Source of the DNA: Chloroflexota bacterium
GTDB lineage: Bacteria; Chloroflexota; Dormibacteria; CF-121
DNA: 38,960 nucleotides
Assembly (NCBI GenBank): GCA_005889345.1
Contig: VBFR01000186.1
Coordinates: 1-38,960 of the forward strand
Direction: 5' to 3'
Under the pieces are notes generated by a model. It was not told where the DNA came from. It saw only the letters and a list, made by a program, of their open reading frames with translations, and did no database searches. Below are positions 16,118-26,789 of this stretch, one piece after another. A program made the position numbers and the translations under genes. Each line of letters begins with the position of its first letter. Position 1 is the first letter of the stretch.

Positions 16118-17986
16118 TTACGGCAGCAGGTGCAGCGGGCCGCCCTTGAGGCCGACCGCCACCGTCACCGTGTCGACCGCGACCGTGCCGGCGCCGGTGA
16201 CGTACTGCATGCTCCACCAGTCGGCCCCGGGTGCAGGGTTGTAGCTGCCCGGCACCGGGATTTCGACGTGAATCCATTCGCTGTTGGCGGAGATGCCACG
16301 GGACGTGTCCTGGGCCACGAAGGTTGCTGCGGTATTTCCACCGGCTGCGCTCGCCAGGACGGTGTAGTTGCCGCTGGCCAGATTCGAGCGCTGCACTCCG
16401 AGGTTGTACACGTTGACGCCACCCGGGAAGACATTGCTACCGCTCGGGTCGTTGATGTTGATGCGCACGAAGCCGCTGGTGCTGGCGACGTCGCCAGGGT
16501 CCCAGAGGTCGACGCTGACCGTCAGCCCGGCATAGTCAGGCGTGAGGCGAAACAGCTGCATGCTGAAGTTTCCACCTGGGCCGGCATCGAAGGGGGTGAA
16601 GAAGGACATGTCATCCCAGGCTGACACGGCGCAGGGGCCGCAGGTGCTGAGGTTGGGGTTCACGGCCCGCACCGCATATCCCTTGTGGCCGGTTTGCCGG
16701 CCATTTACCACGTTGCCATTGTTGTCCAGCGCATCCACCCGCAGGCGGTAGTTTCCGGGCTGCAGGACGCCACCGATGAGGTACGAGTTGGGGAATGTCT
16801 GCAGCGAAACGAGCTGGTTGTCGGATCCGCCAAGATAAGTGGCAACGTCCACCCAGTTGTGGTAGATGAACATGTTGGACGGCGCGTTGCCGCTGTAGAG
16901 CTGGGTCACGGTCTGGTTCATCGTTGGCCCACCCATCGCCTTGTACTGGTTGGCCGGCTGGTTCCAGTTGCGGGCGTCGATCGGATACACCGTCATCTGC
17001 GAGATCATTTGGTCAGTCGCCCGGATGAACACGTTGTTGACGCGGAAGAGGGTGTAGCGCATCGCCGTGTAGCGGGTCGCGTCGTTGGGGTCGAACGGGC
17101 CTCCGTCGTCCTCGTGGAACCACTGGAAACCGCCGACCGAGCAGGTCCGCGCCGCCGGGTTGGAGTTGTTGTTGTCGCAGAAGTTCGCACTGCCGTTGGT
17201 CCCGTCCGGTGCAAAGGCGGCATTGTAGACCTGGATTGTGCCGCCGGTGCCGCCTGTGGGAATGTTGATCCGGTAGTTGTAGCCACCGAGGTCGCGAAGC
17301 GTCGCGTAGCGCGGCTCCGAGCCGTTGCTGAAGCTGATCTGGTGTTTGTCGTCCGATGCCCCATAGCTACCGCCCAGCGGGTTCGGCGTATAGGCGTCGC
17401 CCTGGCTGCGGTCGGTGGACCAGCCTTCCTCGCGCATGAAGGCGAAGCGGGTGCGACCCAGGTCTCCGAGCGACGAGCCGATCTGGCTGCCGGGCTGCCC
17501 GAGCGAGATTGGTGGCAGATAGGCGGCCACCGCCGTTCGTGCCACGCGGTAGGTCGAGAATCCGAAGAGCTGCATGAAGAACACCGGGGCGTTCCGCGAA
17601 ACGGTGACCCGGAGCTGGTTCGCGTGGCCGGGCACCACGGCCGGGGTCACCGACACGGCATTGGCGGCATCCGCCGGGTCGAAGGCGTTGCGTTTGGCCT
17701 CATCCACAGCGCGGTCCGTGGCATCGTTGCGCGAGCCAAGCGGGGTCGCCGACGCCGGCGAGAACTGGTCGGGCATGAAGACCACGCCCGAAAGCGCGGC
17801 CGCCGCCGCCGCCCGCTCGGCGGCGATGCTGTACATATAACCAACCGCGAGGTCGACGGCGATGCCGACGCCGCCGATCAGGAGCGTGCCCGTCAGTGCC
17901 AGCAGCACGATCGCCTGCCCGCCCTGCCGCTTCAGCCGCCGCAGCACGCCGGCCGACTGCTTGGGTCGCTGGTATCTGTGTTTCAT
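16118..17986 (-). CDS. TadG-like pilus-associated protein with large extracytoplasmic domain
   Basis: A 622-residue protein. A basic N-terminus (KHRYQRPKQSAGVLRRLKRQ) precedes GGQAIVLLALTGTLLIGGVG, the class III signal/TM anchor of TadE/TadG-like proteins. AVGYMYSIAAERAAAAAALS follows, then the RNAPVFFMQLFGFSTYRVAR stretch common in the family. About 450 further residues, rich in Gly, Asn and Thr, are predicted outside the membrane; several cysteines (CDNNNSNPAARTC, CGPC) could form disulfides. Such proteins are minor pseudopilin-like parts of Tad/Flp pili. The frame is open to 18073, but ATG 17986 overlaps the upstream TadE stop in ATGA, so that start is chosen. Confidence 0.83.
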   Translation of the reverse strand: MKHRYQRPKQSAGVLRRLKRQGGQAIVLLALTGTLLIGGVGIAVDLAVGYMYSIAAERAAAAAALSGVVFMPDQFSPASATPLGSRNDATDRAVDEAKRNAFDPADAANAVSVTPAVVPGHANQLRVTVSRNAPVFFMQLFGFSTYRVARTAVAAYLPPISLGQPGSQIGSSLGDLGRTRFAFMREEGWSTDRSQGDAYTPNPLGGSYGASDDKHQISFSNGSEPRYATLRDLGGYNYRINIPTGGTGGTIQVYNAAFAPDGTNGSANFCDNNNSNPAARTCSVGGFQWFHEDDGGPFDPNDATRYTAMRYTLFRVNNVFIRATDQMISQMTVYPIDARNWNQPANQYKAMGGPTMNQTVTQLYSGNAPSNMFIYHNWVDVATYLGGSDNQLVSLQTFPNSYLIGGVLQPGNYRLRVDALDNNGNVVNGRQTGHKGYAVRAVNPNLSTCGPCAVSAWDDMSFFTPFDAGPGGNFSMQLFRLTPDYAGLTVSVDLWDPGDVASTSGFVRININDPSGSNVFPGGVNVYNLGVQRSNLASGNYTVLASAAGGNTAATFVAQDTSRGISANSEWIHVEIPVPGSYNPAPGADWWSMQYVTGAGTVAVDTVTVAVGLKGGPLHLLP

Positions 17987-18528
17987 ACGAGTAATGGGGC
18001 CGCCTTCATGACCGCGTAATCGGCGAGCTGCATGTTGCTCGGGAAAATGCCTGCCGGTGGGGTGTAGGTCCACAGGATGCGGACGCCGATCGAGGTCTCA
18101 TAGGGCGGCGTCTGCTGCCGGTTCGTTAGGGGAAACGTCTGCGTGCCCGGAGAGATCCCGCCGCCTGCCGAAATAAAGTACTGATCGACCGGGTCGCCGG
18201 GTGTGTAGCTGCCGTCGGCGCGCGACGGAGCGTAGACGTCGATTTCAGTTGGCGTCGCCGAGGTCAACCCCTTCGCCACGGCGAGCACGTTACGCACGAT
18301 CTGGTTGTCAACCACCGATGTGGTGGCGCCCGTGGTCTGTGACCCGCCGATCTCCGCCGCCAGCCGCGCACCCTGGCGGACGGCGTAGCCGGCAGTGATC
18401 TTGTTCGAGATCATGACACTGGCGTCGAAGCCACCCATCAGCAGAAACACGAGCACCGGGATGACTACGGCCATCTCGGCCAGTGACTGGCCGCGCTTGC
18501 GTGCCGGGCGTGGTGAAAGTGCCTTCAT
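17983..18528 (-). CDS. TadE-like minor pseudopilin (second copy)
   Basis: A 181-residue protein beginning MKALSPRPARKRGQSLAEMA and then VVIPVLVFLLMGGFDASVMI. The Gly-Gln-Ser-Leu-Ala-Glu-Met turn with a following hydrophobic helix is the TadE prepilin-like signature, where the Glu lies at +5 of the processing site. The rest is an extracytoplasmic beta-rich domain. The ATG at 18528 is one base after the stop of the first TadE; a longer frame from 18558 would overlap that gene. Together with the first TadE and the TadG-like gene it forms a tightly packed three-gene unit. The Tad ATPase, platform and prepilin-peptidase genes are not in this window. Confidence 0.86.
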   Translation of the reverse strand: MKALSPRPARKRGQSLAEMAVVIPVLVFLLMGGFDASVMISNKITAGYAVRQGARLAAEIGGSQTTGATTSVVDNQIVRNVLAVAKGLTSATPTEIDVYAPSRADGSYTPGDPVDQYFISAGGGISPGTQTFPLTNRQQTPPYETSIGVRILWTYTPPAGIFPSNMQLADYAVMKAAPLLV

Positions 18529-18529
18529 T

Positions 18530-19063
18530 TCAATAGCTCTGTGGCTCGATGCGGACATAGGAGACCGCCGTTGTCTTCAGCGGCCCCAGCGGGGCGAAGA
18601 ACCCGGCTTTCCAGGTGTAGGTGTAGTTGACCGTGACGCCGATGAAGTCACTGGTGCCGTTCCCCACGTTTCGGCTCGAGGCCGGCCACGGCGTGCCGTT
18701 CAGTGGCGTTCCGTCCAGCGCGTATTTGTTGATCTTCGCGGGATCCGGCGTCAAGTTGCCGTTCCCATCCTGGTTGAGCTTGTAGATGTCGACCTCGTCG
18801 ACCGTGAAGAGCTTGGTGCCGCTGACGATGTTGCGAACCGTCGCCACCACCTGGCTGTCGGTGTTCGCGACGTTGCCGAGGGTCGCGGCGACCCGCGAGC
18901 CTTCGGCGGAGCCGTAGCGCGCGGTCCCGACACTGAACATCAGCAGGGCGCCGTCGAGCACGCCCATGATGAGCACCATCAACACCGGTACGACCAGCGC
19001 GAACTCGGTCATGGTTTGACCGCGTGATGGCGCGCCCTTTCCCAAAGACCTTACGGCTTCCAT
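18530..19063 (-). CDS. TadE-like minor pseudopilin (first copy)
   Basis: A 177-residue protein: GKGAPSRGQTMTEFALVVPV, then LMVLIMGVLDGALLMFSVGT. The RGQTMTEFALV motif is the class III signal sequence processed by a TadV-type peptidase, with Glu at +5. The rest (SAEGSRVAATLGNVANTDSQ, then strands ending KTTAVSYVRIEP) is exported. It is the first gene of the unit. Its upstream region (19064-19200) is shared with the divergent lipoprotein gene, and no strong promoter is seen on this strand. Confidence 0.86.
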   Translation of the reverse strand: MEAVRSLGKGAPSRGQTMTEFALVVPVLMVLIMGVLDGALLMFSVGTARYGSAEGSRVAATLGNVANTDSQVVATVRNIVSGTKLFTVDEVDIYKLNQDGNGNLTPDPAKINKYALDGTPLNGTPWPASSRNVGNGTSDFIGVTVNYTYTWKAGFFAPLGPLKTTAVSYVRIEPQSY

Positions 19064-19154
19064 AACAACGAAACGCAGGGTGTTCCCAAAGGCATTCGGC
19101 AGTGAAAGGAAGTGAACGGTTTTGTGCCCGGTCCGAGAAGCATCCGCGAAGGCC

Positions 19155-19183
19155 GGTACTCGAACGTCGCTTCGCGTTACAAT
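19155..19183 (+). promoter_or_regulatory. Candidate promoter of the lipoprotein gene
   Basis: TACAAT (19178-19183) is a good -10 hexamer; the -35 position at 17-nt spacing (GGTACT, 19155-19160) is weak. The transcript start would be near 19190, about 10 nt before GTG 19201, which supports the shorter start of that gene. Confidence 0.4.
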
Positions 19184-19200
19184 CGGCGCCAGCTTTGAAC

Positions 19201-20339
19201 GTGTCCAGGCCTTTAGGCTGGGTTCAACCGGCCGTCATCATCCTTATCGGGCTCTTAAGCGCGTGTGCCACTCCTGCCGCCGACACGACCCCAGCAAGCG
19301 CGACCCCCTCGCCGTCGGCTTCCGGTACAGCCGCGCCGGCCTCCGGTTACCGCGTGGTCTTCACGGCCTCCACGCCCAGCGCCAGCGAGATCTTTCTCTA
19401 CGACTCTGCCAGCAGCACACCGCAGCAGCTGGTGTCGCTAAGCACCGCGTCGCCGCCGGAACCGCGCTTCATCGCTGCGCAGAAGATTGCCTACCTCGAC
19501 AATCCCAACGCCGGGCCCGCCAAAATCATCAGCCTCGAGCTCGGCACCCGCGCGACATCAACCGAGGTCACCGTCAACGGCTACGTGCCGGCCTTCGCCT
19601 ACAGCCACGATGGCTCGCTGCTCGCGTATCTCCTGCACGACACCTCGGGCTCGGGCAAGGCGTCGCTCCACGTGCGCCGCGGCGGACAGGAGAAGACGCT
19701 GAGCCTCAACACCGTTGCCGGTCGCGGCATCGGCCGCGACGACGAGGTGCGGCTCGAGTTTGCGCCCGACGACAAGTACCTGCTCATGGTCGACACCTAC
19801 CTGAGCAACCAGGGCCAGGCGCCCGAGACGGGCCAGTTTCTCGTCATCCGCAGCGCCGACAATACCGTCGCGTTCGTGCCGCCGGCCGGTATCAGCTCCA
19901 ACGCGACGATGGCGACCTGGGCGCGGCACAAGGATCGCCTCTACTACCGCGACGCGGTCGGCGTGCGCAGTTGGGATGCCGGCGCGACCAGCGTCGGCAC
20001 CATGGCGACGGCGCTCCACTGGTACGATCCGGCGCCCGCTGCCGATGACCGCTGGCTGGCGTTCACCGAGATCGACAACAACTCTGCGCCGCACGTGCGG
20101 CTGTACGACCTGCAAAGCCACCAGGTTCTCGCCACCGGGACCGTGCCCCGCTCGCATCCCATCTTTATCACCGGGGACACGCTCTGGTACCTCGAGGAGC
20201 AGCCATGCGTCAGCGAATGCCTGGGTGGGCCATCGCAGACGTCGGGAAGAGTTTTCGCCTACAGCCTGAAGACCAAGAGCGAGACCGGCCTACCGTTCAC
20301 GGATGTGCACAGCCTGTCGCAGCTGTCGGTGGTCTCCAG

Positions 20340-20343
<4 letters not shown>
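19201..20343 (+). CDS. Lipoprotein with predicted beta-propeller-like domain
   Basis: A 380-residue exported lipoprotein. The N-terminus VSRPLGWVQPAVIILIGLLS is followed by A-C, giving a lipobox LLSAC with the modified Cys at 22. A Thr/Ser/Pro/Ala linker follows, then repeated blade-like strands (YRVVFTASTPSASEIFLYDS, FAYSHDGSLLAYLLHDTSGS, EFAPDDKYLLMVDTYL, AADDRWLAFTEIDN), suggesting a TolB/DPP-like beta-propeller used for binding. No catalytic residues are recognised. The frame is open to ATG 19102, but GTG 19201 gives a normal-length signal and follows the -10 at 19178. The stop codon shares CTAG with the convergent aconitase stop. Confidence 0.76.
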
Positions 20344-23060
<2,717 letters not shown>

Positions 23061-23080
23061 GCCGTCTTGATGCTACTGCG

Positions 23081-24064
23081 TTACTCGCGATTTCCGCTGT
23101 GAAATTTGCGATGCGCGGCGCGCAACTGGGGATTCGTTACGTGGGTGTAGATCTGCGTGGTGTTGAGATTTGCGTGACCGAGCAACTCCTGGACGGCGCG
23201 CAAGTCGGCGCCGTTGGAGAGCAAATCGGTGGCGAAGGAATGCCGCAGGGTGTGTGGTGTCGCTTTGACACCCAGCCCGGCGACCTTGACATACTTCTGC
23301 ACCACCCGCTCGATCGACCGCGTCGAGATCCGCATGCCGGGCCCGCCCGGCGTCGTGTCGAGGCTGCCCTTCATCCGGATGAAGAGGGGTTTCCAGCGAT
23401 CGCGGCGGGCCTGCAGGTAGCGGTCCAGCCACTCGCATGCGGCGTCGCTGAGAAAGACGACGCGCGGCTTTCGGCCCTTGCCGATGACCCCGAATTCGCG
23501 GGTCTTCAGGTTGATGTGGTCGCGATCCAGCCGCGCCAGCTCCGCGAGCCGCAGCCCGGTGCTGAAGAAGGTCTCCAACAGGGCGCGGTCGCGCAGGCCG
23601 CGCGGGTCGTTGATGTCCGGAGCGGCGAGCAGGCGACGCAGCTGATCCGCGTCGAGAAATTTCAACGACCGTGAGGCGGCCTTGCCGAGCTCGATCCGGT
23701 CTGGCGCGAGGACCTCCATGCCCTGCAGGATCCAGTAGCGCAGCAACGAGCGGATCGCGATCAGGAAGTAGGTCTGGGTGGCGCGCGTCAGGGGCCGTCC
23801 GCTGTGTTCATTGACGTGCCGGGCCAGGGCGAGCTTGTAGCGGCGTACCACCTCGGTGGTGAGGTCGGGCAGATCCTTGACGCCCGGCTCCTCCCGCCCC
23901 AGCCAGCCGAGCAGGTTATTGAGGTAGTGGTCGTACTGGCGAATCGTCAGCGGACTGAGGTTGCGATCGATCTCACATGCCTCGAGGAAGCCCCGCACGC
24001 GCTCGACGAGCGCGCTGGCGACCGGAGGTGCCTGCGTTGGGGACGTGGGGAAGACGGTGGGCAC
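23081..24064 (-). CDS. Xer-type tyrosine recombinase/integrase
   Basis: A 327-residue site-specific recombinase. An N-terminal SAM-like core-binding domain (about 18-115: RNLSPLTIRQYDHYLNNLLG) precedes the catalytic domain with the full set R172 (STGLRLAEL), K196 (GKGRKP), H271-x-x-R274 (HTLRH), H297 (ELLGHANL) and nucleophile Y306 (TQIYTHV). Length and motifs fit XerC/XerD, which resolve chromosome dimers at dif, but no dif-like site or phage genes are visible nearby. An integrase from an old element cannot be fully ruled out. It precedes aconitase by 20 nt and is divergent from the PadR gene. Confidence 0.9.
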   Translation of the reverse strand: MPTVFPTSPTQAPPVASALVERVRGFLEACEIDRNLSPLTIRQYDHYLNNLLGWLGREEPGVKDLPDLTTEVVRRYKLALARHVNEHSGRPLTRATQTYFLIAIRSLLRYWILQGMEVLAPDRIELGKAASRSLKFLDADQLRRLLAAPDINDPRGLRDRALLETFFSTGLRLAELARLDRDHINLKTREFGVIGKGRKPRVVFLSDAACEWLDRYLQARRDRWKPLFIRMKGSLDTTPGGPGMRISTRSIERVVQKYVKVAGLGVKATPHTLRHSFATDLLSNGADLRAVQELLGHANLNTTQIYTHVTNPQLRAAHRKFHSGNRE

Positions 24065-24107
24065 GCTGCTGCGCGAATTCTACGGCTCCGCCTCGCTCAA
24101 TTCGCGT

Positions 24108-24154
24108 TTGACACCGATCGGGGCTCTCCGGTAATATCGCGATATATCGTGATA
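24108..24154 (+). promoter_or_regulatory. PadR gene promoter with tandem palindromic operator
   Basis: The -35 is a perfect TTGACA (24108-24113); after 18 nt the -10 is TAATAT (24132-24137). Two 10-bp units lie head to tail, TATCGCGATA (24135-24144, perfect palindrome) and TATCGTGATA (24145-24154, one base off). The operator overlaps the -10 and the expected transcript start near 24144. Autorepression by the PadR protein downstream is inferred. Confidence 0.72.
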
Positions 24155-24181
24155 GCGCGTCAAAAACAGGAGGATTTCCCA

Positions 24182-24715
24182 GTGTGGTCACGTCGTGAGT
24201 TCCGCTTCGACCAGTTCCGCCGCCAGATGTTCGAGCGGGGCGACCTCAAGTACGTCATCCTCGACCAGCTCAAGGACAAGCCCGCCCACGGCTACGAGCT
24301 GATCAAGGCCCTGGAAGAGCGCTTCGGGGGCTTCTATGCTCCGAGTCCGGGCGCCGTCTACCCGACCCTGCAGATGCTCGAGGACATGGGCTACGTCAGC
24401 TCCGTCCAGGAGGACGGCCGCAAGATCTACAGCATCACGGATGCCGGCCGCACCTTCATGAGCGAGCGCCGGCCGCAGGTCGACGAAGTCTTCAGCCGGA
24501 TGAAGGAGCGCTGGGGCGCCGAATGGGGTCCGCAGGCGCATCACGTGATGCACGAGCTGCGCAATGACCTGCGCGACCTGGGCCGTTCCGTCGCCAGCGA
24601 GGCCCGCAACCGCTGGCCGGATCCCGATCAGCAGCGCCGCATCCGCGATGCCATCGGTCGGGCCAAGGCCGAGATCGCGTCGATTCTCTCGGAGAAACCC
24701 GCCGCGAAGGTCTAG
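24182..24715 (+). CDS. PadR-family transcriptional regulator
   Basis: A 177-residue regulator. The PadR winged-helix domain starts at about residue 17: ERGDLKYVILDQLKDKPAHG, YELIKALEERFGGFYAPSPG, AVYPTLQMLEDMGYVSSVQE, DGRKIYSITDAGRTFM. A C-terminal helical dimerisation domain follows (about 90-170). GTG 24182 is chosen because AGGAGG (24168-24173) is 8 nt upstream and the promoter/operator ends at 24154; the longer open frame has no such signals. PadR proteins usually repress their own gene and an adjacent transporter or stress gene. Here no co-directional target follows, since the next gene is convergent and shares the CTAG at the stop. Confidence 0.93.
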   Translation: MWSRREFRFDQFRRQMFERGDLKYVILDQLKDKPAHGYELIKALEERFGGFYAPSPGAVYPTLQMLEDMGYVSSVQEDGRKIYSITDAGRTFMSERRPQVDEVFSRMKERWGAEWGPQAHHVMHELRNDLRDLGRSVASEARNRWPDPDQQRRIRDAIGRAKAEIASILSEKPAAKV

Positions 24716-25896
24716 AGCTCGCCGCCGATGATCCGCCGGCGGATCCACTCCTCGAAGAACCGTTCTTTGATGGTGTAGGCGCCGCTCGCTTCCAGGTCGA
24801 CGAGCTCGCGGTCGATGAGCGTCTGAATGGCGCGCTGCACCGTGGTCGCCGGCCCCAGATTGGCGCGCCGCCGGTAGTCCTCCCGGTAGATGTTGCGTCC
24901 ACCCCACTCGACGAGCGCCACAAGGAGATTGCGCTGGGCGGGGGCCGAGTCGTGCCAGAGGACGGTCATCTGCGCGGCCTCGGCGTCGAGGACCCGAGCG
25001 ATCGCGGTCGACACCAGCTCCTGAGTGGAGAGGGGAAGGAGGGCGACTTCCCAGAGAAAATGGGCGGCCTCCTGCGTGTCATTGGGATGGGCCCCGGTGA
25101 AGTCGATCAGAGCGTAGACGGCGTCTTTCGGTAGCGGCCGGCCGCTGGCCCGAAAGCGCGCCATCAGGAAGGTGGCGAACTCCTCGCGGGGCAGCGGGCC
25201 GAGCGGGTAGGGGCGCGCCATCTTCAGCAGCGGCGCGTTGCGGTCGTGCACGGCGCGGCGGAGCAGGCCTTGGCGCGAACCGAGGAGGGCATACGAGACG
25301 TGTTGCTGGTGCTGGATCACGGCGCGTAGCTGGCGCAAGAGGGTGACACCCAGTTCCATCAGGTCCTGGAATTCGTCGAGGATGACCACGACCCGTTTCT
25401 TCTTGCCCTCGCGAGCGATCACCTCGGGCTCCTGAAAAATCTGTTCGAGCAGCGCATCGAGGTTGGGCGCGCCGGCACTGCCCGCCTCGAAGGATAGTGA
25501 CGCGTGTCCCTCGCTGTCGAGTGTCAGGGTGGGCCGGACCCGAAACGCCTTGAGATGCTGTACGACCCAGTCCTCGGCACGCTGCGCCGGATTCTTGAAG
25601 GCATCGAGATAGGCCGAGGCGAGGCGGTCGGCGAGCCGGGCTCGAGATGGGACCAGCATGCAATCGAGGTAGGCGACCGGGATGCCGCCCGCCTCCAAAT
25701 GCCGCTTCACCTCGAGGATGAGCGAGGTCTTACCGAAGCGTCGGGGCGCCTCGATCAGAATGTTCTGCCCGCCGCGCAGTTCGCGTTCGAGCGCCAGCAG
25801 GTCGGCCTCGCGGTCGGTGAAGGCGTCCCCGGAAACGATGCGGCCAAAGCGGAACGGGTTGGTCGTCGCCGCGGCGGCCTTTACGCGAGCCGGCAT
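24712..25896 (-). CDS. AAA-family ATPase with C-terminal winged-helix-like region
   Basis: A 394-residue STAND/archaeal-type ATPase. NPFRFGRIVSGDAFTDREAD leads into Walker A EAPRRFGKTSLI (49-60), with Walker B RVVVILDEFQDL, a sensor-like SYALLGSRQGLL, and a lid domain (YPLGPLPREEFATFLMARFR). The C-terminal ~90 residues (NIYREDYRRRANLGPATTVQ, ALID-like helix RAIQTLIDREL, YTIKERFFEEWIRRRI) look like a winged helix. Relatives are often orphan ATPases of unknown function. The frame is open to 25974, but ATG 25896 lies ~10 nt after TATACT (25907-25912), suggesting a nearly leaderless mRNA. The stop overlaps that of convergent padR. Confidence 0.85.
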   Translation of the reverse strand: MPARVKAAAATTNPFRFGRIVSGDAFTDREADLLALERELRGGQNILIEAPRRFGKTSLILEVKRHLEAGGIPVAYLDCMLVPSRARLADRLASAYLDAFKNPAQRAEDWVVQHLKAFRVRPTLTLDSEGHASLSFEAGSAGAPNLDALLEQIFQEPEVIAREGKKKRVVVILDEFQDLMELGVTLLRQLRAVIQHQQHVSYALLGSRQGLLRRAVHDRNAPLLKMARPYPLGPLPREEFATFLMARFRASGRPLPKDAVYALIDFTGAHPNDTQEAAHFLWEVALLPLSTQELVSTAIARVLDAEAAQMTVLWHDSAPAQRNLLVALVEWGGRNIYREDYRRRANLGPATTVQRAIQTLIDRELVDLEASGAYTIKERFFEEWIRRRIIGGEL

Positions 25897-25906
25897 TACG
25901 CAGGTT

Positions 25907-25912
25907 AGTATA
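25907..25912 (-). promoter_or_regulatory. -10 box of the AAA ATPase gene
   Basis: The minus strand reads TATACT, one base from consensus, ending 10 nt before ATG 25896. The -35 position (TTACGC, 25931-25936, 18-nt spacing) is poor. The predicted leader is only a few bases. Confidence 0.5.
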
Positions 25913-25985
25913 ACGCGATTGCGCGGAATTGCGTAAGCGGCCTCCACAACCGTCGGCCGCAGCCAACGCCCCATTTGAGGGAGCG

Positions 25986-26108
25986 GTGGTGCACGAACGG
26001 ATCGTCTTCTTCGGCTCGAAGCTCTACATTTTCGAAGGCATCACGCGGACCACGGATGCGAAGCATCCGGCCTACGACACGATGCTGGCGACTTTCAAGA
26101 CCCTCTGA
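25986..26108 (+). pseudogene. C-terminal gene remnant, about 40 codons
   Basis: A GTG-started ORF reads VVHERIVFFGSKLYIFEGIT, then RTTDAKHPAYDTMLATFKTL and stop. The pattern (strand-strand followed by a closing helix MLATFKTL) looks like the last part of a secreted or lipoprotein beta-alpha domain such as PsbP/DUF1795-like proteins, where this is a conserved C-terminus. Upstream the frame stays open only to 25914, without such homology. I take it as the tail of a decayed gene rather than a functional small protein. It lies between the divergently placed ATPase gene and the HExxH gene. Confidence 0.4.
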
Positions 26109-26121
26109 CGCCGTTCACTGA

Positions 26122-26646
26122 TCAGGCCGCCGGCTTCAAGGGCCGCCGGGCGCCCATCGGGTAGCCGGGCAGGATGCTGCTCCAGTCGATGCCCCGGTTG
26201 CGGGCCCGGAAGTACGTCAGGGCAAAGCGGTCGCACGCCGTTTCGGCCGCGCCTTTTCCGCCGCGCACCTCACGGAGATACCAGTGATAGAACTCGTGGC
26301 AATAGAGAAAGCGCAGCACCTCGCGACGCGTCCGGAAGCGGACGGTCCGGCCGAACCACTGGAAGGCGAGGCGGCGTCCCGGTCTGCGGCGGGCCCGGTA
26401 GTAGACCTTCTCCTCCCAGGCGCGAAAGGGTTCCGGGACCTGCAACTCGATCAGTCGGTCGTCATACCAGCAGTAGGCCGCCAGGTGCGGCGCCTGCCGG
26501 TAGCGGAGCGGCCGGGTGCTGACCCCGTAGCCAACCGGGGGCGGGAGGTCGGCGAGCCAGCGCCGTACGGTGTCGGCATCCACGCCGGTGACCCGAGAAC
26601 GAAGGGGGATCGAGGCCCAGGTGCGGCGGAGAGGGGAGAGGGGCAT
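26122..26646 (-). CDS. Putative zincin-like protein with HExxH motif
   Basis: A 174-residue protein of unknown family. The core is VLRFLYCHEFYHWYLREV, an HExxH zinc-metalloprotease-type motif at the end of a helix. It is followed 14 residues later by GAAETACDRFALTYF, where the Glu could be the third zinc ligand as in gluzincin or SprT-like minigene proteins. The N-terminal part is basic and rich in Trp/Tyr (VYYRARRRPGRRLAFQWFGR). There is no signal peptide or membrane segment, so it is probably cytoplasmic. It is divergent from the GAF membrane protein gene. A peptidase function is inferred from the motif only. Confidence 0.72.
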   Translation of the reverse strand: MPLSPLRRTWASIPLRSRVTGVDADTVRRWLADLPPPVGYGVSTRPLRYRQAPHLAAYCWYDDRLIELQVPEPFRAWEEKVYYRARRRPGRRLAFQWFGRTVRFRTRREVLRFLYCHEFYHWYLREVRGGKGAAETACDRFALTYFRARNRGIDWSSILPGYPMGARRPLKPAA

Positions 26647-26789
26647 CCTATTTAGCTTACGGGCAAGTCTGGCGGCTTGGCTTTAAAGGCAGTCGTTACA
26701 CCATTTGTAAGGTTTCGCCGCTCGCCCGCCACAGGTTGTCGCCAGCTCTTCGACGCGGCCGCAGCCTTCCCGCCACAGACTGGGGGCTG

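Noticed and set aside
23081-24064. Xer-type recombinase as marker of a prophage or genomic island
   Set aside because: Neighbours are housekeeping (aconitase) and a regulator, with no phage genes, attachment repeats or cargo; a chromosomal Xer role is simpler.
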